The notes beneath the pieces are model-generated. The model was not told the DNA's origin, searched no databases, and was given only the letters and a program-made list of their open reading frames with translations. This document shows positions 1-7,173 of a DNA stretch of 64,000 bases, piece after piece. This DNA is from Chryseobacterium sp. GVT01B (GTDB lineage: Bacteria; Bacteroidota; Bacteroidia; Flavobacteriales; Weeksellaceae). The DNA lies in contig NZ_JAHXYI010000003.1 in the NCBI RefSeq assembly GCF_019970045.1, positions 310,001-374,000 of the forward strand. The letters run 5' to 3'. The translations under genes were made by a program, and so were the position numbers. Every line of letters starts with the position of its first letter. The first letter of the stretch is position 1.

Positions 1-92
1 CAGAAAATTATTCTACCCCAAGACCTCCTTTTACCATTGATACTCCCAATGACTATCAACTTTTGAAGCAAAGCACCAGTGTTTTCGTATAA
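1..92 (+). CDS. C-terminal end of an unidentified upstream gene (partial)
   Basis: An open frame (codons beginning at base 3) enters from the left edge and stops at TAA 90-92. It encodes about 29 residues ending in STSVFV. The translation is mixed and protein-like, and its stop overlaps the GTG start of the next gene by 14 bases, as expected for translationally coupled operon genes. The other two frames hit stops early. Too little is visible to name a product; it may be the first gene of the signalling operon that follows. Confidence 0.4.
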   Translation, partial: ENYSTPRPPFTIDTPNDYQLLKQSTSVFV

Positions 93-723
93 CAGTTTAT
101 CCCTGTATTTACAAATTATTATTAACCTGGTCTTGTGTACAGGACTGATTCTATTGGTAAAAGAAGGGATAAAAACAAAACTTCCTGTGATTATACTTCT
201 CTCAGGAGAGTTCATGCTGGAGCTGACGGACTTAGCGGACCGGATGATGAAATTAAATACACTCAATATTTACAACTATACATTGAGCCAGTTTTTTGGA
301 TTAATGATCCTTACTGTGATTTATAGCAATTACTACATCCAGCTTTCCCGTAAATTAAAATGGATGATCTATGGGTATGCAATACTGGCATTGATTATTA
401 ATTTGTTGTATGTGCAAGACGATACACAGGTTACTTTTTATTCCAATATTATCACCAGTATTATTATTTGCAGTTATGCCGCCTCTTATTTTATGAAGAT
501 CATCAGAGAAGGCAGGGCAGACAGGGATATGTTTATCGTGAACATCATTGTTTTCCTGTTTTTTTCTATTGAATGTATCATATCCACGACCTTTAATTTT
601 TTAATCAGCAACCATCTGAGTTGGGTAGCTCCTATCTGGCTTTTCAGAGGCCTCCTGCTATTGTCATTTTATATTGCTTTTATTAATCTGGGATGTGGCG
701 TTGGGAAAATCAGGATCAGATAG
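79..723 (+). CDS. multi-pass membrane protein of a two-component operon
   Basis: The 214-aa protein is almost entirely hydrophobic, with about six or seven predicted transmembrane segments separated by short charged loops and an Arg-rich C-terminus. This resembles a 7TM sensor or receptor module without its own signalling domain. The start is GTG at 79; no ATG lies in frame nearby upstream and the frame is closed at 64-66. Its 3' end overlaps the histidine kinase gene by 31 bases, so the two are probably co-translated. I infer that it supplies the sensory input the following kinase lacks, since that kinase has only one membrane helix. The family was not identified. Confidence 0.75.
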   Translation: MFSYNSLSLYLQIIINLVLCTGLILLVKEGIKTKLPVIILLSGEFMLELTDLADRMMKLNTLNIYNYTLSQFFGLMILTVIYSNYYIQLSRKLKWMIYGYAILALIINLLYVQDDTQVTFYSNIITSIIICSYAASYFMKIIREGRADRDMFIVNIIVFLFFSIECIISTTFNFLISNHLSWVAPIWLFRGLLLLSFYIAFINLGCGVGKIRIR

Positions 724-1442
724 TTCTATGGATATGGATCGGTATTGGACTATTTTTTTTAACAACGTTATTCATTACGTTATTGGTCATTAATTATTTG
801 AAAAGTATAAAGAAAAATAAACAGAAAGTCTCTCAGCTGGTCCGGAATACAAAAAAGGAATATTGGGAGAATACATTGCTTATACAGGAAAAGGACAGGG
901 AGCGCCTGGCGGAAGAACTTCATGATAATATTATCTCACAGTTGAACCTCATCCGTTTGAATCTTACAGATAAAAATCCCGAAGAGCTTAATCGTGATCT
1001 GAAAAAATCGATGCAGCTGATAAGGGAATTCTCCCATAATCTTACACCACCGGACCTTGATGAGGTTGAACTGGCAGATTTAATTGCAGATTATCTTGAA
1101 CAGGTTAATAAAAATATAGAAGTCATTTTCCGCCATATTACCATAAGAACTCCAATCAGCAGTCCGGTAAAACTGAACCTTTTCAGAATCGTTCAGGAAT
1201 TGGTCACCAATATTTTGAAACATGCTGAAGCTACCAGAGTAGATGTATCGCTGAGAATATCTCTGAACTATCTGATGCTAACTATAGAAGATAACGGACG
1301 GGGTTTTATTATGGAAACCCACTCGGGAGGTATTGGATTGAGGAATATTCAGTCAAGAGCACAGAAAATTAAAGCCATTTATAAACTTAAAACACAGCCT
1401 GAAAAAGGCACAAAATTCATAGCCTGTATGGCAATACAATAA
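693..1442 (+). CDS. sensor histidine kinase, HisKA_3/NarX type
   Basis: The 249-aa protein has one N-terminal transmembrane helix (about residues 10-35), a short coiled region, a HisKA_3 dimerisation box with the phospho-acceptor His77 in RLAEELHDNIISQLN, and a HATPase_c domain (about 150-249) with an N box (ELVTNILKHA), a G1-like DNGRGF motif and a GGIGLRNI motif. It lacks any extracytoplasmic sensing domain, so sensing probably depends on the overlapping upstream membrane protein. The response regulator starts 8 bases downstream, making a cognate pair very likely. Known role of the family: ATP-dependent autophosphorylation on His, then transfer to the receiver Asp of the partner. Confidence 0.93.
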   Translation: MWRWENQDQIVLWIWIGIGLFFLTTLFITLLVINYLKSIKKNKQKVSQLVRNTKKEYWENTLLIQEKDRERLAEELHDNIISQLNLIRLNLTDKNPEELNRDLKKSMQLIREFSHNLTPPDLDEVELADLIADYLEQVNKNIEVIFRHITIRTPISSPVKLNLFRIVQELVTNILKHAEATRVDVSLRISLNYLMLTIEDNGRGFIMETHSGGIGLRNIQSRAQKIKAIYKLKTQPEKGTKFIACMAIQ

Positions 1443-1450
1443 AAATAAAC

Positions 1451-2128
1451 ATGGAACACGCAAAAATTAAAATCGGAATTGTAGATGACGACCTGCTGTT
1501 TGTACAGCTTTTGAAAAATTATATTGATAATAATGGAGATTATCAGGTTACACTGACCTCAACGGGCGGTTATCAGTTTCTCACTGAGGATTCCGGATCT
1601 TTAGACATTCTGATTCTGGATCTGAGAATGACGAACGGTGATGGTCTTGAAGTCATGGCTGAACTGGCCAAAAGGGAAACTGAAACAAAAATTATTGTTC
1701 TTTCCAGTTTTTACCGCCGTTCATTTATGGGGCAGATGCTGAAAATGGGAGCCCATGCTTTTTTGCCTAAAGAAATTGAACTGGAAGAACTATTAGTTGT
1801 CATCAAAACCGTTCATCACACAGGACATTACTTTTCCAATGATCAGATTGATGTTATGAGAAGCCAGCTTTCCAACAAGCTTCCGGAGTTTCATGCCTTT
1901 TCTAAGAATGAGCTTACCGATAGAGAAGTTGATGTTCTTCGACTGGTTTGCCAGCAGCTCAGTACCAAGGAAATTGCAGATTCTCTTTTTATTTCACCCA
2001 AAACGGTAGAAACCCATAAAACCAACCTGATGATCAAAACAGGAGTGAAAAATATGGCCGGGCTTGTGATTTACGCAGTACAGAATCAGGTTATAGATCC
2101 GAACGAAATCGTATTATTTGATAAGTAG
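1451..2128 (+). CDS. NarL/LuxR-family response regulator
   Basis: The 225-aa protein has an N-terminal receiver domain with the acidic cluster VDDD (11-14), phosphorylation site Asp57 in LILDLRM and the conserved Lys in FLPKEIE. A C-terminal LuxR-type HTH (about 150-215) carries LTDREVDVLRLV and the recognition-helix region STKEIADSLFISPKTVETH. It lies 8 bases after the kinase gene. The operon converges on the R-body locus at 2196-6751, so control of that locus is an attractive inference, but no binding site was identified. Confidence 0.95.
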   Translation: MEHAKIKIGIVDDDLLFVQLLKNYIDNNGDYQVTLTSTGGYQFLTEDSGSLDILILDLRMTNGDGLEVMAELAKRETETKIIVLSSFYRRSFMGQMLKMGAHAFLPKEIELEELLVVIKTVHHTGHYFSNDQIDVMRSQLSNKLPEFHAFSKNELTDREVDVLRLVCQQLSTKEIADSLFISPKTVETHKTNLMIKTGVKNMAGLVIYAVQNQVIDPNEIVLFDK

Positions 2129-2145
2129 TTTCTCTTCAAAAAGAA

Positions 2146-2173
2146 TCAGGGAGCACATGAATGTACTCCCTGA
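2146..2173. terminator. hairpin between converging operons
   Basis: Arms TCAGGGAGCACAT and ATGTACTCCCTGA form a 13-bp stem with one mismatch and a 2-base centre, between the converging response regulator and the last rebB gene. There is no strong U-tract on either side, so a bidirectional terminator is likely but not proven. Confidence 0.55.
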
Positions 2174-2195
2174 TAACAAGAAATCTAAAAATACA

Positions 2196-2459
2196 CTATA
2201 ATTTAGGATTCAATACTTTAGCAATAGATACTGCATCTGCTACAGTGTCCAGGCTATAGATCTGCAGAATACCCTGAGTGGTAGCCGTCTGACCTAAAAT
2301 GTTCTGTTGGTTTTGTGCATTCACTGCATTTTCAAACATGATTCCTGTAGAATGTGCAGCGGACTGATATACGTTACTTAAAGCCATTGCAGGAGATTCT
2401 GCTACTACTTTTACGTTTGATTGCGTTACTGCGTCTGTGATTTGTTCGTTTACTGGCAT
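2196..2459 (-). CDS. rebB: RebB-family R-body protein, copy 5 (last in the row)
   Basis: The 87-aa protein matches the RebB (killing trait / R-body) family: N-terminal MPVNEQITDAVTQSNVKV, central SPAMALSNVYQSAAHSTGIM, Gln/Asn-rich NAQNQQN and C-terminal DAVSIAKVLNP. RebB proteins are known building blocks of R-bodies, coiled protein ribbons that unroll under suitable conditions. It is the most downstream of five tandem near-identical copies spaced about 340 bp apart, and is two residues longer than the others (ends in NPKL). A conserved AT-rich leader and a CCGGA hairpin precede it. Confidence 0.9.
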   Translation of the reverse strand: MPVNEQITDAVTQSNVKVVAESPAMALSNVYQSAAHSTGIMFENAVNAQNQQNILGQTATTQGILQIYSLDTVADAVSIAKVLNPKL

Positions 2460-2489
2460 AATGATTATTGTTTATTGGGGTTAAAGATT

Positions 2490-2506
2490 AACCGGATTTT
2501 CCGGTT
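2490..2506 (-). promoter_or_regulatory. intercistronic hairpin before rebB copy 5
   Basis: Perfect arms AACCGGA and TCCGGTT around a 3-base loop lie in the gap between two rebB copies, about 30 bases before the next start. On the transcribed strand a short T-containing run follows, weaker than a normal terminator. Equivalent hairpins sit in the next three gaps. Confidence 0.6.
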
Positions 2507-2542
2507 GTTCGGATAATAGTTTTAAAGGGGTCCGCAAATGGA

Positions 2543-2800
2543 TTATGGATTAAGGATTTTAGCCATAGAAACAGCATCTGCAATGGTATCCAGACTGTAG
2601 ATCTGTGCGATACCCTGTGTAGTAGCTGCCTGAGTAACAACGTTCTGTTGGTTTTGTGCGCTCACTGCATTTTCAAACATAATTCCTGTGGAATGTGCTG
2701 CTGTCTGATACACGTTGGCTATAGCCATTGCAGGAGATTCTGCAACTACCTTTACGTTCGACTGTGTTACGGCGTCTGTGATTTGTTCGTTTACTGGCAT
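2543..2800 (-). CDS. rebB: RebB-family R-body protein, copy 4
   Basis: The 85-aa RebB homologue shares the N-terminus MPVNEQITDAVTQSNVKVV and the AAHSTGIMFENAV core with its neighbours. It differs by small changes such as AIANVYQTAAHS and QNVVTQAATT. The cluster of identical termini and variable middles is what recent tandem duplication with some drift or gene conversion would give. No signal peptide or membrane segment is present, in keeping with cytoplasmic R-body subunits. Confidence 0.9.
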   Translation of the reverse strand: MPVNEQITDAVTQSNVKVVAESPAMAIANVYQTAAHSTGIMFENAVSAQNQQNVVTQAATTQGIAQIYSLDTIADAVSMAKILNP

Positions 2801-2826
2801 AATGATTATTGTTTATTGGGATTAAA

Positions 2827-2849
2827 AACAACCGGATTTTCCGGTTGTT
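2827..2849 (-). promoter_or_regulatory. intercistronic terminator-like hairpin before rebB copy 4
   Basis: A perfect 10-bp stem (AACAACCGGA / TCCGGTTGTT) with a 3-base loop, followed on the transcribed strand by a run of five T (counting the arm end). It is the most terminator-like of the four gap hairpins, yet sits between co-directional paralogues, suggesting attenuation or mRNA processing that sets subunit ratios. Confidence 0.65.
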
Positions 2850-2884
2850 CGGAGAATGGAATTTAAGTTGTTCGCTAAAATTAA

Positions 2885-3142
2885 TTACGGATTAAGAATT
2901 TTAGCCATAGAAACAGCATCAGCAATGGTATCCAGACTGTAGATCTGAGTGATACCTTGTGTAGTAGCTGCCTGAGAGACAATATTCTGCTGGTTCTGTG
3001 TATTTATTGCGTTTTCAAACATGATTCCTGTAGAGTGTGCAGCAGATTGATATACGTTGGCTAAGGCCATTGCAGGAGATTCTGCTACTACTTTTACGTT
3101 GGATTGTGTTACTGCGTCTGTGATTTTTTCGTTTACTGGCAT
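2885..3142 (-). CDS. rebB: RebB-family R-body protein, copy 3
   Basis: The 85-aa RebB homologue begins MPVNEKITDAVTQSN (Lys for Gln at position 6) and has ALANVYQSAAHSTGIM, then INTQNQQNIVSQ in the variable segment and DAVSMAKILNP at the C-terminus. Only a few residues distinguish it from copies 4 and 1. It shares the AT-rich leader found directly upstream of copies 2 to 5. Confidence 0.9.
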   Translation of the reverse strand: MPVNEKITDAVTQSNVKVVAESPAMALANVYQSAAHSTGIMFENAINTQNQQNIVSQAATTQGITQIYSLDTIADAVSMAKILNP

Positions 3143-3172
3143 AATGATTATTGTTTATTTTGATTAAAATAC

Positions 3173-3185
3173 CCGGATGTTCCGG
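3173..3185 (-). promoter_or_regulatory. short CCGGA hairpin before rebB copy 3
   Basis: A 5-bp CCGGA/TCCGG stem with a 3-base loop occupies the same place as the stronger hairpins before copies 4 and 5. It is the most degenerate of the four and probably weak. Confidence 0.4.
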
Positions 3186-3224
3186 ATCTGAAAATGGTTA
3201 TATTCTGCGGTTGGCAGGAATAGA

Positions 3225-3482
3225 TTAAGGTTTAAGAATTTTAGCAATTGAGATAGCATCTGCAATAGTATCTTTACTGTAGATTTGAGTGATACCCTGT
3301 GTAGTAGCTGCCTGCGTTACAATGTTGTGCTGATTTTGGTTGGTCATCGCATTTTCAAACATGATTCCCGTAGAATGTGCTGCGGTCTGGTATACATTAC
3401 TCAAAGCCATTGCAGGAGATTCCGCAACTACCTTTACGTTCGACTGCGTTATTGCATCTGTGATTTGTTCGTTAACTGGCAT
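3225..3482 (-). CDS. rebB: RebB-family R-body protein, copy 2
   Basis: The 85-aa RebB homologue is the most divergent of the five: ITDAITQSNVKV at the N-terminus, TNQNQHNIVTQ in the variable segment and IYSKDTIADAISIAKILKP at the C-terminus, with a Lys where the others have Leu. The AAHSTGIMFENA core is intact. Differing copies could occupy different positions in the ribbon; this is inference. Confidence 0.9.
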   Translation of the reverse strand: MPVNEQITDAITQSNVKVVAESPAMALSNVYQTAAHSTGIMFENAMTNQNQHNIVTQAATTQGITQIYSKDTIADAISIAKILKP

Positions 3483-3514
3483 AATGATTATTGTTTATTT
3501 AGGTTAAAAAACGA

Positions 3515-3527
3515 CCGGATTTTCCGG
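3515..3527 (-). promoter_or_regulatory. CCGGA hairpin with T-run before rebB copy 2
   Basis: CCGGA/TCCGG with a 3-base loop, followed on the transcribed strand by a run of six T. It resembles a small intrinsic terminator in the gap after rebB copy 1 and before copy 2. Confidence 0.5.
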
Positions 3528-3561
3528 CTGAGAATTACTTTTTATCAAAAAAGCTTAAAAA

Positions 3562-3819
3562 TTAAGGCTTAAGAATCTTAGCTATTGATACCGCATCTGC
3601 TACCGTATCCAGGCTATAGATCTGCAGAATACCCTGAGTGGTAGCTGCCTGGCCTAAAATGTTCTGTTGGTTTTGTGCATTCACTGCATTTTCAAACATG
3701 ATTCCTGTAGAATGTGCTGCAGATTGGTACACGTTGGCTAAAGCCATTGCAGGAGATTCTCCTACTACTTTCACGTTCGATTGCGTTACTGCGTCTGTGA
3801 TTTGTTCATTAACTGGCAT
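3562..3819 (-). CDS. rebB: RebB-family R-body protein, copy 1 (first of the tandem row)
   Basis: The 85-aa RebB homologue has MPVNEQITDAVTQSNVKVV, GESPAMALANVYQSAAHSTGIM and NAQNQQNILGQAATTQGI. It is the promoter-proximal copy of the tandem five. Its upstream leader differs from those of copies 2 to 5 (T-rich with TTTTTG repeats), as expected if those share a duplicated unit boundary. A 456-bp non-coding stretch precedes it and may hold the row's own promoter. Confidence 0.9.
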   Translation of the reverse strand: MPVNEQITDAVTQSNVKVVGESPAMALANVYQSAAHSTGIMFENAVNAQNQQNILGQAATTQGILQIYSLDTVADAVSIAKILKP

Positions 3820-4275
3820 AATTGTTTTTGTTTTTGTTGAGATGTGATCTCGGTTAATAATTATTGAGGTAAACTAGTTTTATGTTTATTTTAAACTCAC
3901 TACAGATCCTGCAGATGGATACATTTCAAAAGCATTGATATTGACAGGTTATAAGTGATTGGATCTGAAGGTGGCTCTGAATACAATGGTTGAGACCCTA
4001 TCTGTAAAATCTGCGTGAGTTTAAAGCATATTTCTTGATAAAAAGGATGCGGTTTTCATTTTTAATATCTGTCTTAAAAATAAATATCTGCTGCAGGTAT
4101 ACTGGCTATGCTGGATTCTTTTGGGCTAAAGATGGATTCTGAATAATTGCTTCTGCAAATAGACAGCATCTGAAAAACGGTGCAAAATAAATGTTGACCT
4201 GATTGTATATATTGAGGGCACCGGAATTCATCTTTGCAGAGAAAATAAACCGCATCCGTGGTGGTGAAACCGGAA
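3820..4275 (-). other. 456-bp non-coding leader upstream of the tandem rebB row
   Basis: No coding frame, no decayed rebB and no convincing TAnnTTTG promoter could be recognised on the minus strand. Its size compared with the 75-85 base gaps elsewhere in the row suggests a promoter or regulatory leader for the five rebB genes. If the adjacent response regulator controls R-body production, this is the first place to look for its site. Confidence 0.4.
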
Positions 4276-4503
4276 TTAGAAACGTCCTTTTCTAAATAGT
4301 CCTGATTCTTTGTGTTTCAGCTTTCCGGATCCCATTTTTTTTACTCCCATGACATAGTTGCTGATGGCGGTCATGTTGTTTCGTTGTTGGTTCAAGGCAG
4401 AATTGATCTGCATTGCACCTGTAGAATGTGCACTTACCTGTGTTGAAATAGCGTTAGGTACAGCAGTAGACATTCCCATAATTATAGTATCAATTTCGTT
4501 CAT
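4276..4503 (-). CDS. divergent RebB-like protein
   Basis: The 75-aa protein contains VSAHSTGAMQINSALNQQRN, which aligns with the RebB core AAHSTGIMFENAVNAQNQQN. It lacks the canonical MPVNEQITDAV start and instead ends in a basic tail (KLKHKESGLFRKGRF). I read it as a RebB paralogue adapted to another position or role, such as nucleation or capping; that role is inference. It follows the coiled-coil gene by 23 bases and is probably co-transcribed with it. Confidence 0.7.
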   Translation of the reverse strand: MNEIDTIIMGMSTAVPNAISTQVSAHSTGAMQINSALNQQRNNMTAISNYVMGVKKMGSGKLKHKESGLFRKGRF

Positions 4504-4526
4504 AATATCTTTGGGTTTTGATGTTT

Positions 4527-4910
4527 CTATGGGCGGATATTACCAAATCTGGCACTCAGCTTGTTCATTCTGTCCATTATTTTGAGCTCTTTCTCCTTTA
4601 CCTTTGCCGTAGATGCCTCCTGAAGTCTTTTCAATTGTTCTTCGTAGTTCATCATGGGAGGATCAGCCTGGGCAGGTGTGGCAGTCTGTACCTGAGGAAT
4701 TTCTTGCTGTTTCACGGCTTCTTCCAGCTTTTCCAGCAAAGGAGCCAGTGATTTCATCGTTTCTTTGATGGCTTTATCCCTGATATAAGTAATGATCTCA
4801 TCTTCATGTCTTAAAACAAAAGGCATGATTTCTTTTTCTATGATTTCAGGTTCCGTTACTGGGAGCGGAGGTTTGTGAGCGGGTGCCTTTTTGCGGATTC
4901 TTCTTCGCAT
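4527..4910 (-). CDS. R-body locus accessory protein with basic N-terminus and coiled coil
   Basis: The 127-aa protein begins with a strongly basic stretch (MRRRIRKKAPAHKPP). A helical, Glu/Lys-rich region (about 25-70), a Pro/Gln linker (PQVQTATPAQADPP) and a second charged helix (about 88-118, YEEQLKRLQEASTAKVKEK) follow. No known domain was recognised. Its position between RebB-like genes on the same strand implies a function in R-body assembly or anchoring, by context only. Confidence 0.7.
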   Translation of the reverse strand: MRRRIRKKAPAHKPPLPVTEPEIIEKEIMPFVLRHEDEIITYIRDKAIKETMKSLAPLLEKLEEAVKQQEIPQVQTATPAQADPPMMNYEEQLKRLQEASTAKVKEKELKIMDRMNKLSARFGNIRP

Positions 4911-4948
4911 AAGTATTGTTTTATAAAGTTGAAAAATGAGCGTTTACT

Positions 4949-5779
4949 TTACAGCAGATAATTAATAAATGCTGCCGCAGCCTTCCAGTCGTGGTTAATA
5001 TCTTTTACTACATTATAACCTGTTATCTCCAATGCTATACATGCTGAAATAGCAGTAGCTGACAACATTTCTTTTAACTGGTTGGGAGGAAGGGTAAGGA
5101 TATAATCATCCGGAATCACAGGAAGTCGGCCGTTGTTGGGAGGATTTTCATTCACTACAATACTCAGGATTTCCTGGAAATAATGTGCGATCAGTTTAGA
5201 AGCCTGAAATTCCAGTTCTCTTTTTAATTCAATTATTTCTTCCTGGCTTACCAGTTCGGCAATAGCAGCTACATCCACATCATGTACCGAATACTGAGCT
5301 TCTCCCGTATCAGATGGGGTGATCGTGATATCTGTTTTAAGAATCCACTTTGCCTTTTCAAGATTAATCGTAAGAAGTTTTGAATCAAGATCTGAAACTG
5401 CAATTTCGTTTAAGGTGGTAAAAGGTAAAATTCTCACATTACAGTAAAAAGCTTTCGGATCATCCAGCTTCACCATGATGACGGCAATTCCCGTTGATCT
5501 ATCTATGGGCTCCACTACAAAAGACTGGAAATGATTGTATCTTTTATTTCCTCTGTTGATGCAGTTCACCAGTCTTATGGCAGGCTGAATATTAATGTTT
5601 GAGGTCTGAAGATTAAATACAACTCGCTCTGCATTATGTTCCGTCTTTTTCACATCAGCACTTCTCGTGTCAAAATAAGAAATATCACTGCTTCGGGTCA
5701 GGTAAAGTCGTTCATTTAAATCATTTAAATTTTCCAGGTTTAAAATTTTGGCGGGTTTGGTTGTTGAAGAATAATTCAT
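4949..5779 (-). CDS. uncharacterised 276-aa protein of the R-body locus
   Basis: No family was recognised. The sequence is soluble and mixed alpha/beta, without a signal peptide or membrane helix. An N-terminal half rich in beta-prone stretches (VVFNLQTSNINIQPAIRLV; AVIMVKLDDPKAFYCNV) leads to a helical C-terminal half (EEIIELKRELEFQASKLIAHYFQEI). Its start overlaps the stop of the upstream 62-aa frame by four bases, and the basic coiled-coil gene starts 38 bases after its stop, so it is an integral operon member. By context it may be a structural or assembly partner of the Reb proteins. Confidence 0.7.
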   Translation of the reverse strand: MNYSSTTKPAKILNLENLNDLNERLYLTRSSDISYFDTRSADVKKTEHNAERVVFNLQTSNINIQPAIRLVNCINRGNKRYNHFQSFVVEPIDRSTGIAVIMVKLDDPKAFYCNVRILPFTTLNEIAVSDLDSKLLTINLEKAKWILKTDITITPSDTGEAQYSVHDVDVAAIAELVSQEEIIELKRELEFQASKLIAHYFQEILSIVVNENPPNNGRLPVIPDDYILTLPPNQLKEMLSATAISACIALEITGYNVVKDINHDWKAAAAFINYLL

Positions 5780-5964
5780 ATTTTATTTATTTTAATTTTT
5801 TCAAGGAGTTGGCTTATTATTGTTTTTTTCTTTCGGTTAACTTCAGGTTCTACTGAAGGAATTACTGCTTCCTTAATCTCTGGTTTTACGAGTGGCTGTG
5901 TCAGTTTTACTGACTTTAATACTAATTTTCCCCCATGATCAGCCGTGATAAAGCTTTTTCTCAT
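5776..5964 (-). CDS. 62-aa basic frame, possibly the 3' part of the preceding gene
   Basis: The short frame reads MRKSFITADHGGKLVLK and ends in a Lys/Ile-rich helix (IISQLLEKIKINKI). Its stop overlaps the next gene by four bases. The frame stays open upstream of the ATG as far as the A10 tract in the preceding gene, through an acidic Pro-rich linker (VDPVPEEISSEKEG). The segment may therefore be the C-terminal part of the 171-aa protein reached by a -1 shift, or of a single gene split by a homopolymer error. As a separate gene it would be unusually small. Confidence 0.55.
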   Translation of the reverse strand: MRKSFITADHGGKLVLKSVKLTQPLVKPEIKEAVIPSVEPEVNRKKKTIISQLLEKIKINKI

Positions 5965-6002
5965 ACCTTCCTTTTCTGATGAGATTTCTTCCGGAACCGG
6001 AT

Positions 6003-6518
6003 CTACTCGTTTTTTTTTTCGGGATCTTCAGGCTCAGGAGAAACTTCCGTAAACGAAGGGGGAGAAGGAAGTGCGGCTGGAACCGGAGATGTGTTGACAT
6101 TGTAAATAGTATTGGAAATTTTAGCCTTCACTTCAGCATATTCACTTACCATTTTGAATAAATCCTTCATCATTTCATTTCCTTTTCCTGCATCCTGACC
6201 CTGCAGGTGCTCTGCCATCTGAGTGGAGGTTTCCTTACTGCCGGGAGCCGGCCCGAAAGTCGTTCCATACGTCAGTAGATTATTGGCCAATCTGCTTAAT
6301 GCAATCAAACCTACCTGCTCAAATCCTTTCAAAAAAGACTGTAAATCCTGAACCATCATTCCTGTAGACTGTTCTATCATTACTTTTGTTACTCCGGTCA
6401 TTGGGGAAGCCTTAGGAGGGGCCAGTACCTCACTGTTCACAAATACTACAGCTTTCTCCGCCGGAGTGGTAGCATTGGCTGCCTGGGATTGTTGGGTTTC
6501 ACTGTTGTGTTCACTCAT
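6003..6518 (-). CDS. R-body locus protein with RebB-like core, ends at an A10 tract
   Basis: The 171-aa protein has a low-complexity Gln/Ala/Thr N-terminus and a central helix region (about 45-85) containing MIEQSTGMMVQDLQSFLKG, reminiscent of the STGIM segment of RebB. A further helical segment (about 110-140) and a Pro/Glu-rich tail follow. The frame stops directly after a run of ten A on the coding strand (complement of 6010-6019). A -1 shift there continues without stop into the 62-aa frame. It starts 17 bases after the sixth RebB gene. Function unknown; a Reb partner by context. Confidence 0.7.
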   Translation of the reverse strand: MSEHNSETQQSQAANATTPAEKAVVFVNSEVLAPPKASPMTGVTKVMIEQSTGMMVQDLQSFLKGFEQVGLIALSRLANNLLTYGTTFGPAPGSKETSTQMAEHLQGQDAGKGNEMMKDLFKMVSEYAEVKAKISNTIYNVNTSPVPAALPSPPSFTEVSPEPEDPEKKNE

Positions 6519-6535
6519 GATCGTAAGGTTTTATA

Positions 6536-6751
6536 TTATCCTTTTAAAATTTTAATGGCATCTGCAACAATCGCAGGGTTGAGCTGGTTCAAGTTCTGCT
6601 GATTCGTTACAGAATTCTGAATGGATATTCCACTGGCATGGGTGGCCATCTGGTAAAGCATACTCATAGCCTGTGCGGGAGACTCACCAAGTACGGTAAC
6701 ATTGGTCTGCGTTACTGCATCTGTAGTCTGGGTGTTTACTGTTTCTGCCAT
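6536..6751 (-). CDS. RebB-family protein, short form, first gene of the locus
   Basis: The 71-aa protein aligns with RebB over TTDAVTQTNVTVLGESPAQA, then MLYQMATHASGISIQNSV and a C-terminal NPAIVADAIKILKG. Compared with the 85-aa copies it lacks about 14 residues between the Asn/Gln-rich segment and the C-terminal helix. It is the most upstream gene of the minus-strand locus, so it is probably transcribed first. Its divergence from the tandem five suggests an old, distinct subunit class. Confidence 0.8.
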   Translation of the reverse strand: MAETVNTQTTDAVTQTNVTVLGESPAQAMSMLYQMATHASGISIQNSVTNQQNLNQLNPAIVADAIKILKG

Positions 6752-7173
6752 ATTCTGGTTTTAATGGGTTATTATTATTTTTATTTTCAAACATCTTTTT
6801 TCAAAGACTTTCTTTCAACTCAACCTTAATAGTATTTCCTGATTAAGTCTTAACTGTGAGACTGTTGATCTCTTTTGTCTGATACAAATTTCATCAAACG
6901 AAATAAATCTTCATTAAGGGAAAAAACTGAATTTTAAAAAATAAGGGAATTCTCCTATGAGTGAAATTTTTATACAATATCATATCGTGCATAATTAAAA
7001 TCCCGAAAACAGACTCACATATATAAGTGTATTTAATAATCATAACAGGTGAATACACAAATACCTTGTCTACCCATACGGGTAAACCCTGAATTTCTGA
7101 AAATGGGTGGATCCCCTCTACTGAGTCGGGAGCTTTACCTTGAAATTTGTTTCCTAACGTAATAATAAACGAT
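6752..7173. other. 422-bp divergent intergenic region
   Basis: This AT-rich gap separates the divergent R-body locus and the unknown gene at 7174, so it should carry both promoters. A small inverted repeat TACCC/GGGTA lies near 7070. I could not place a clear TAnnTTTG box for either side. Confidence 0.4.

Noticed and set aside
7147..7173. N-terminal extension of the unknown protein from a TTG codon
   Set aside because: The first nine residues are unlike the Lys-rich start, while ATG 7174 gives a natural N-terminus.
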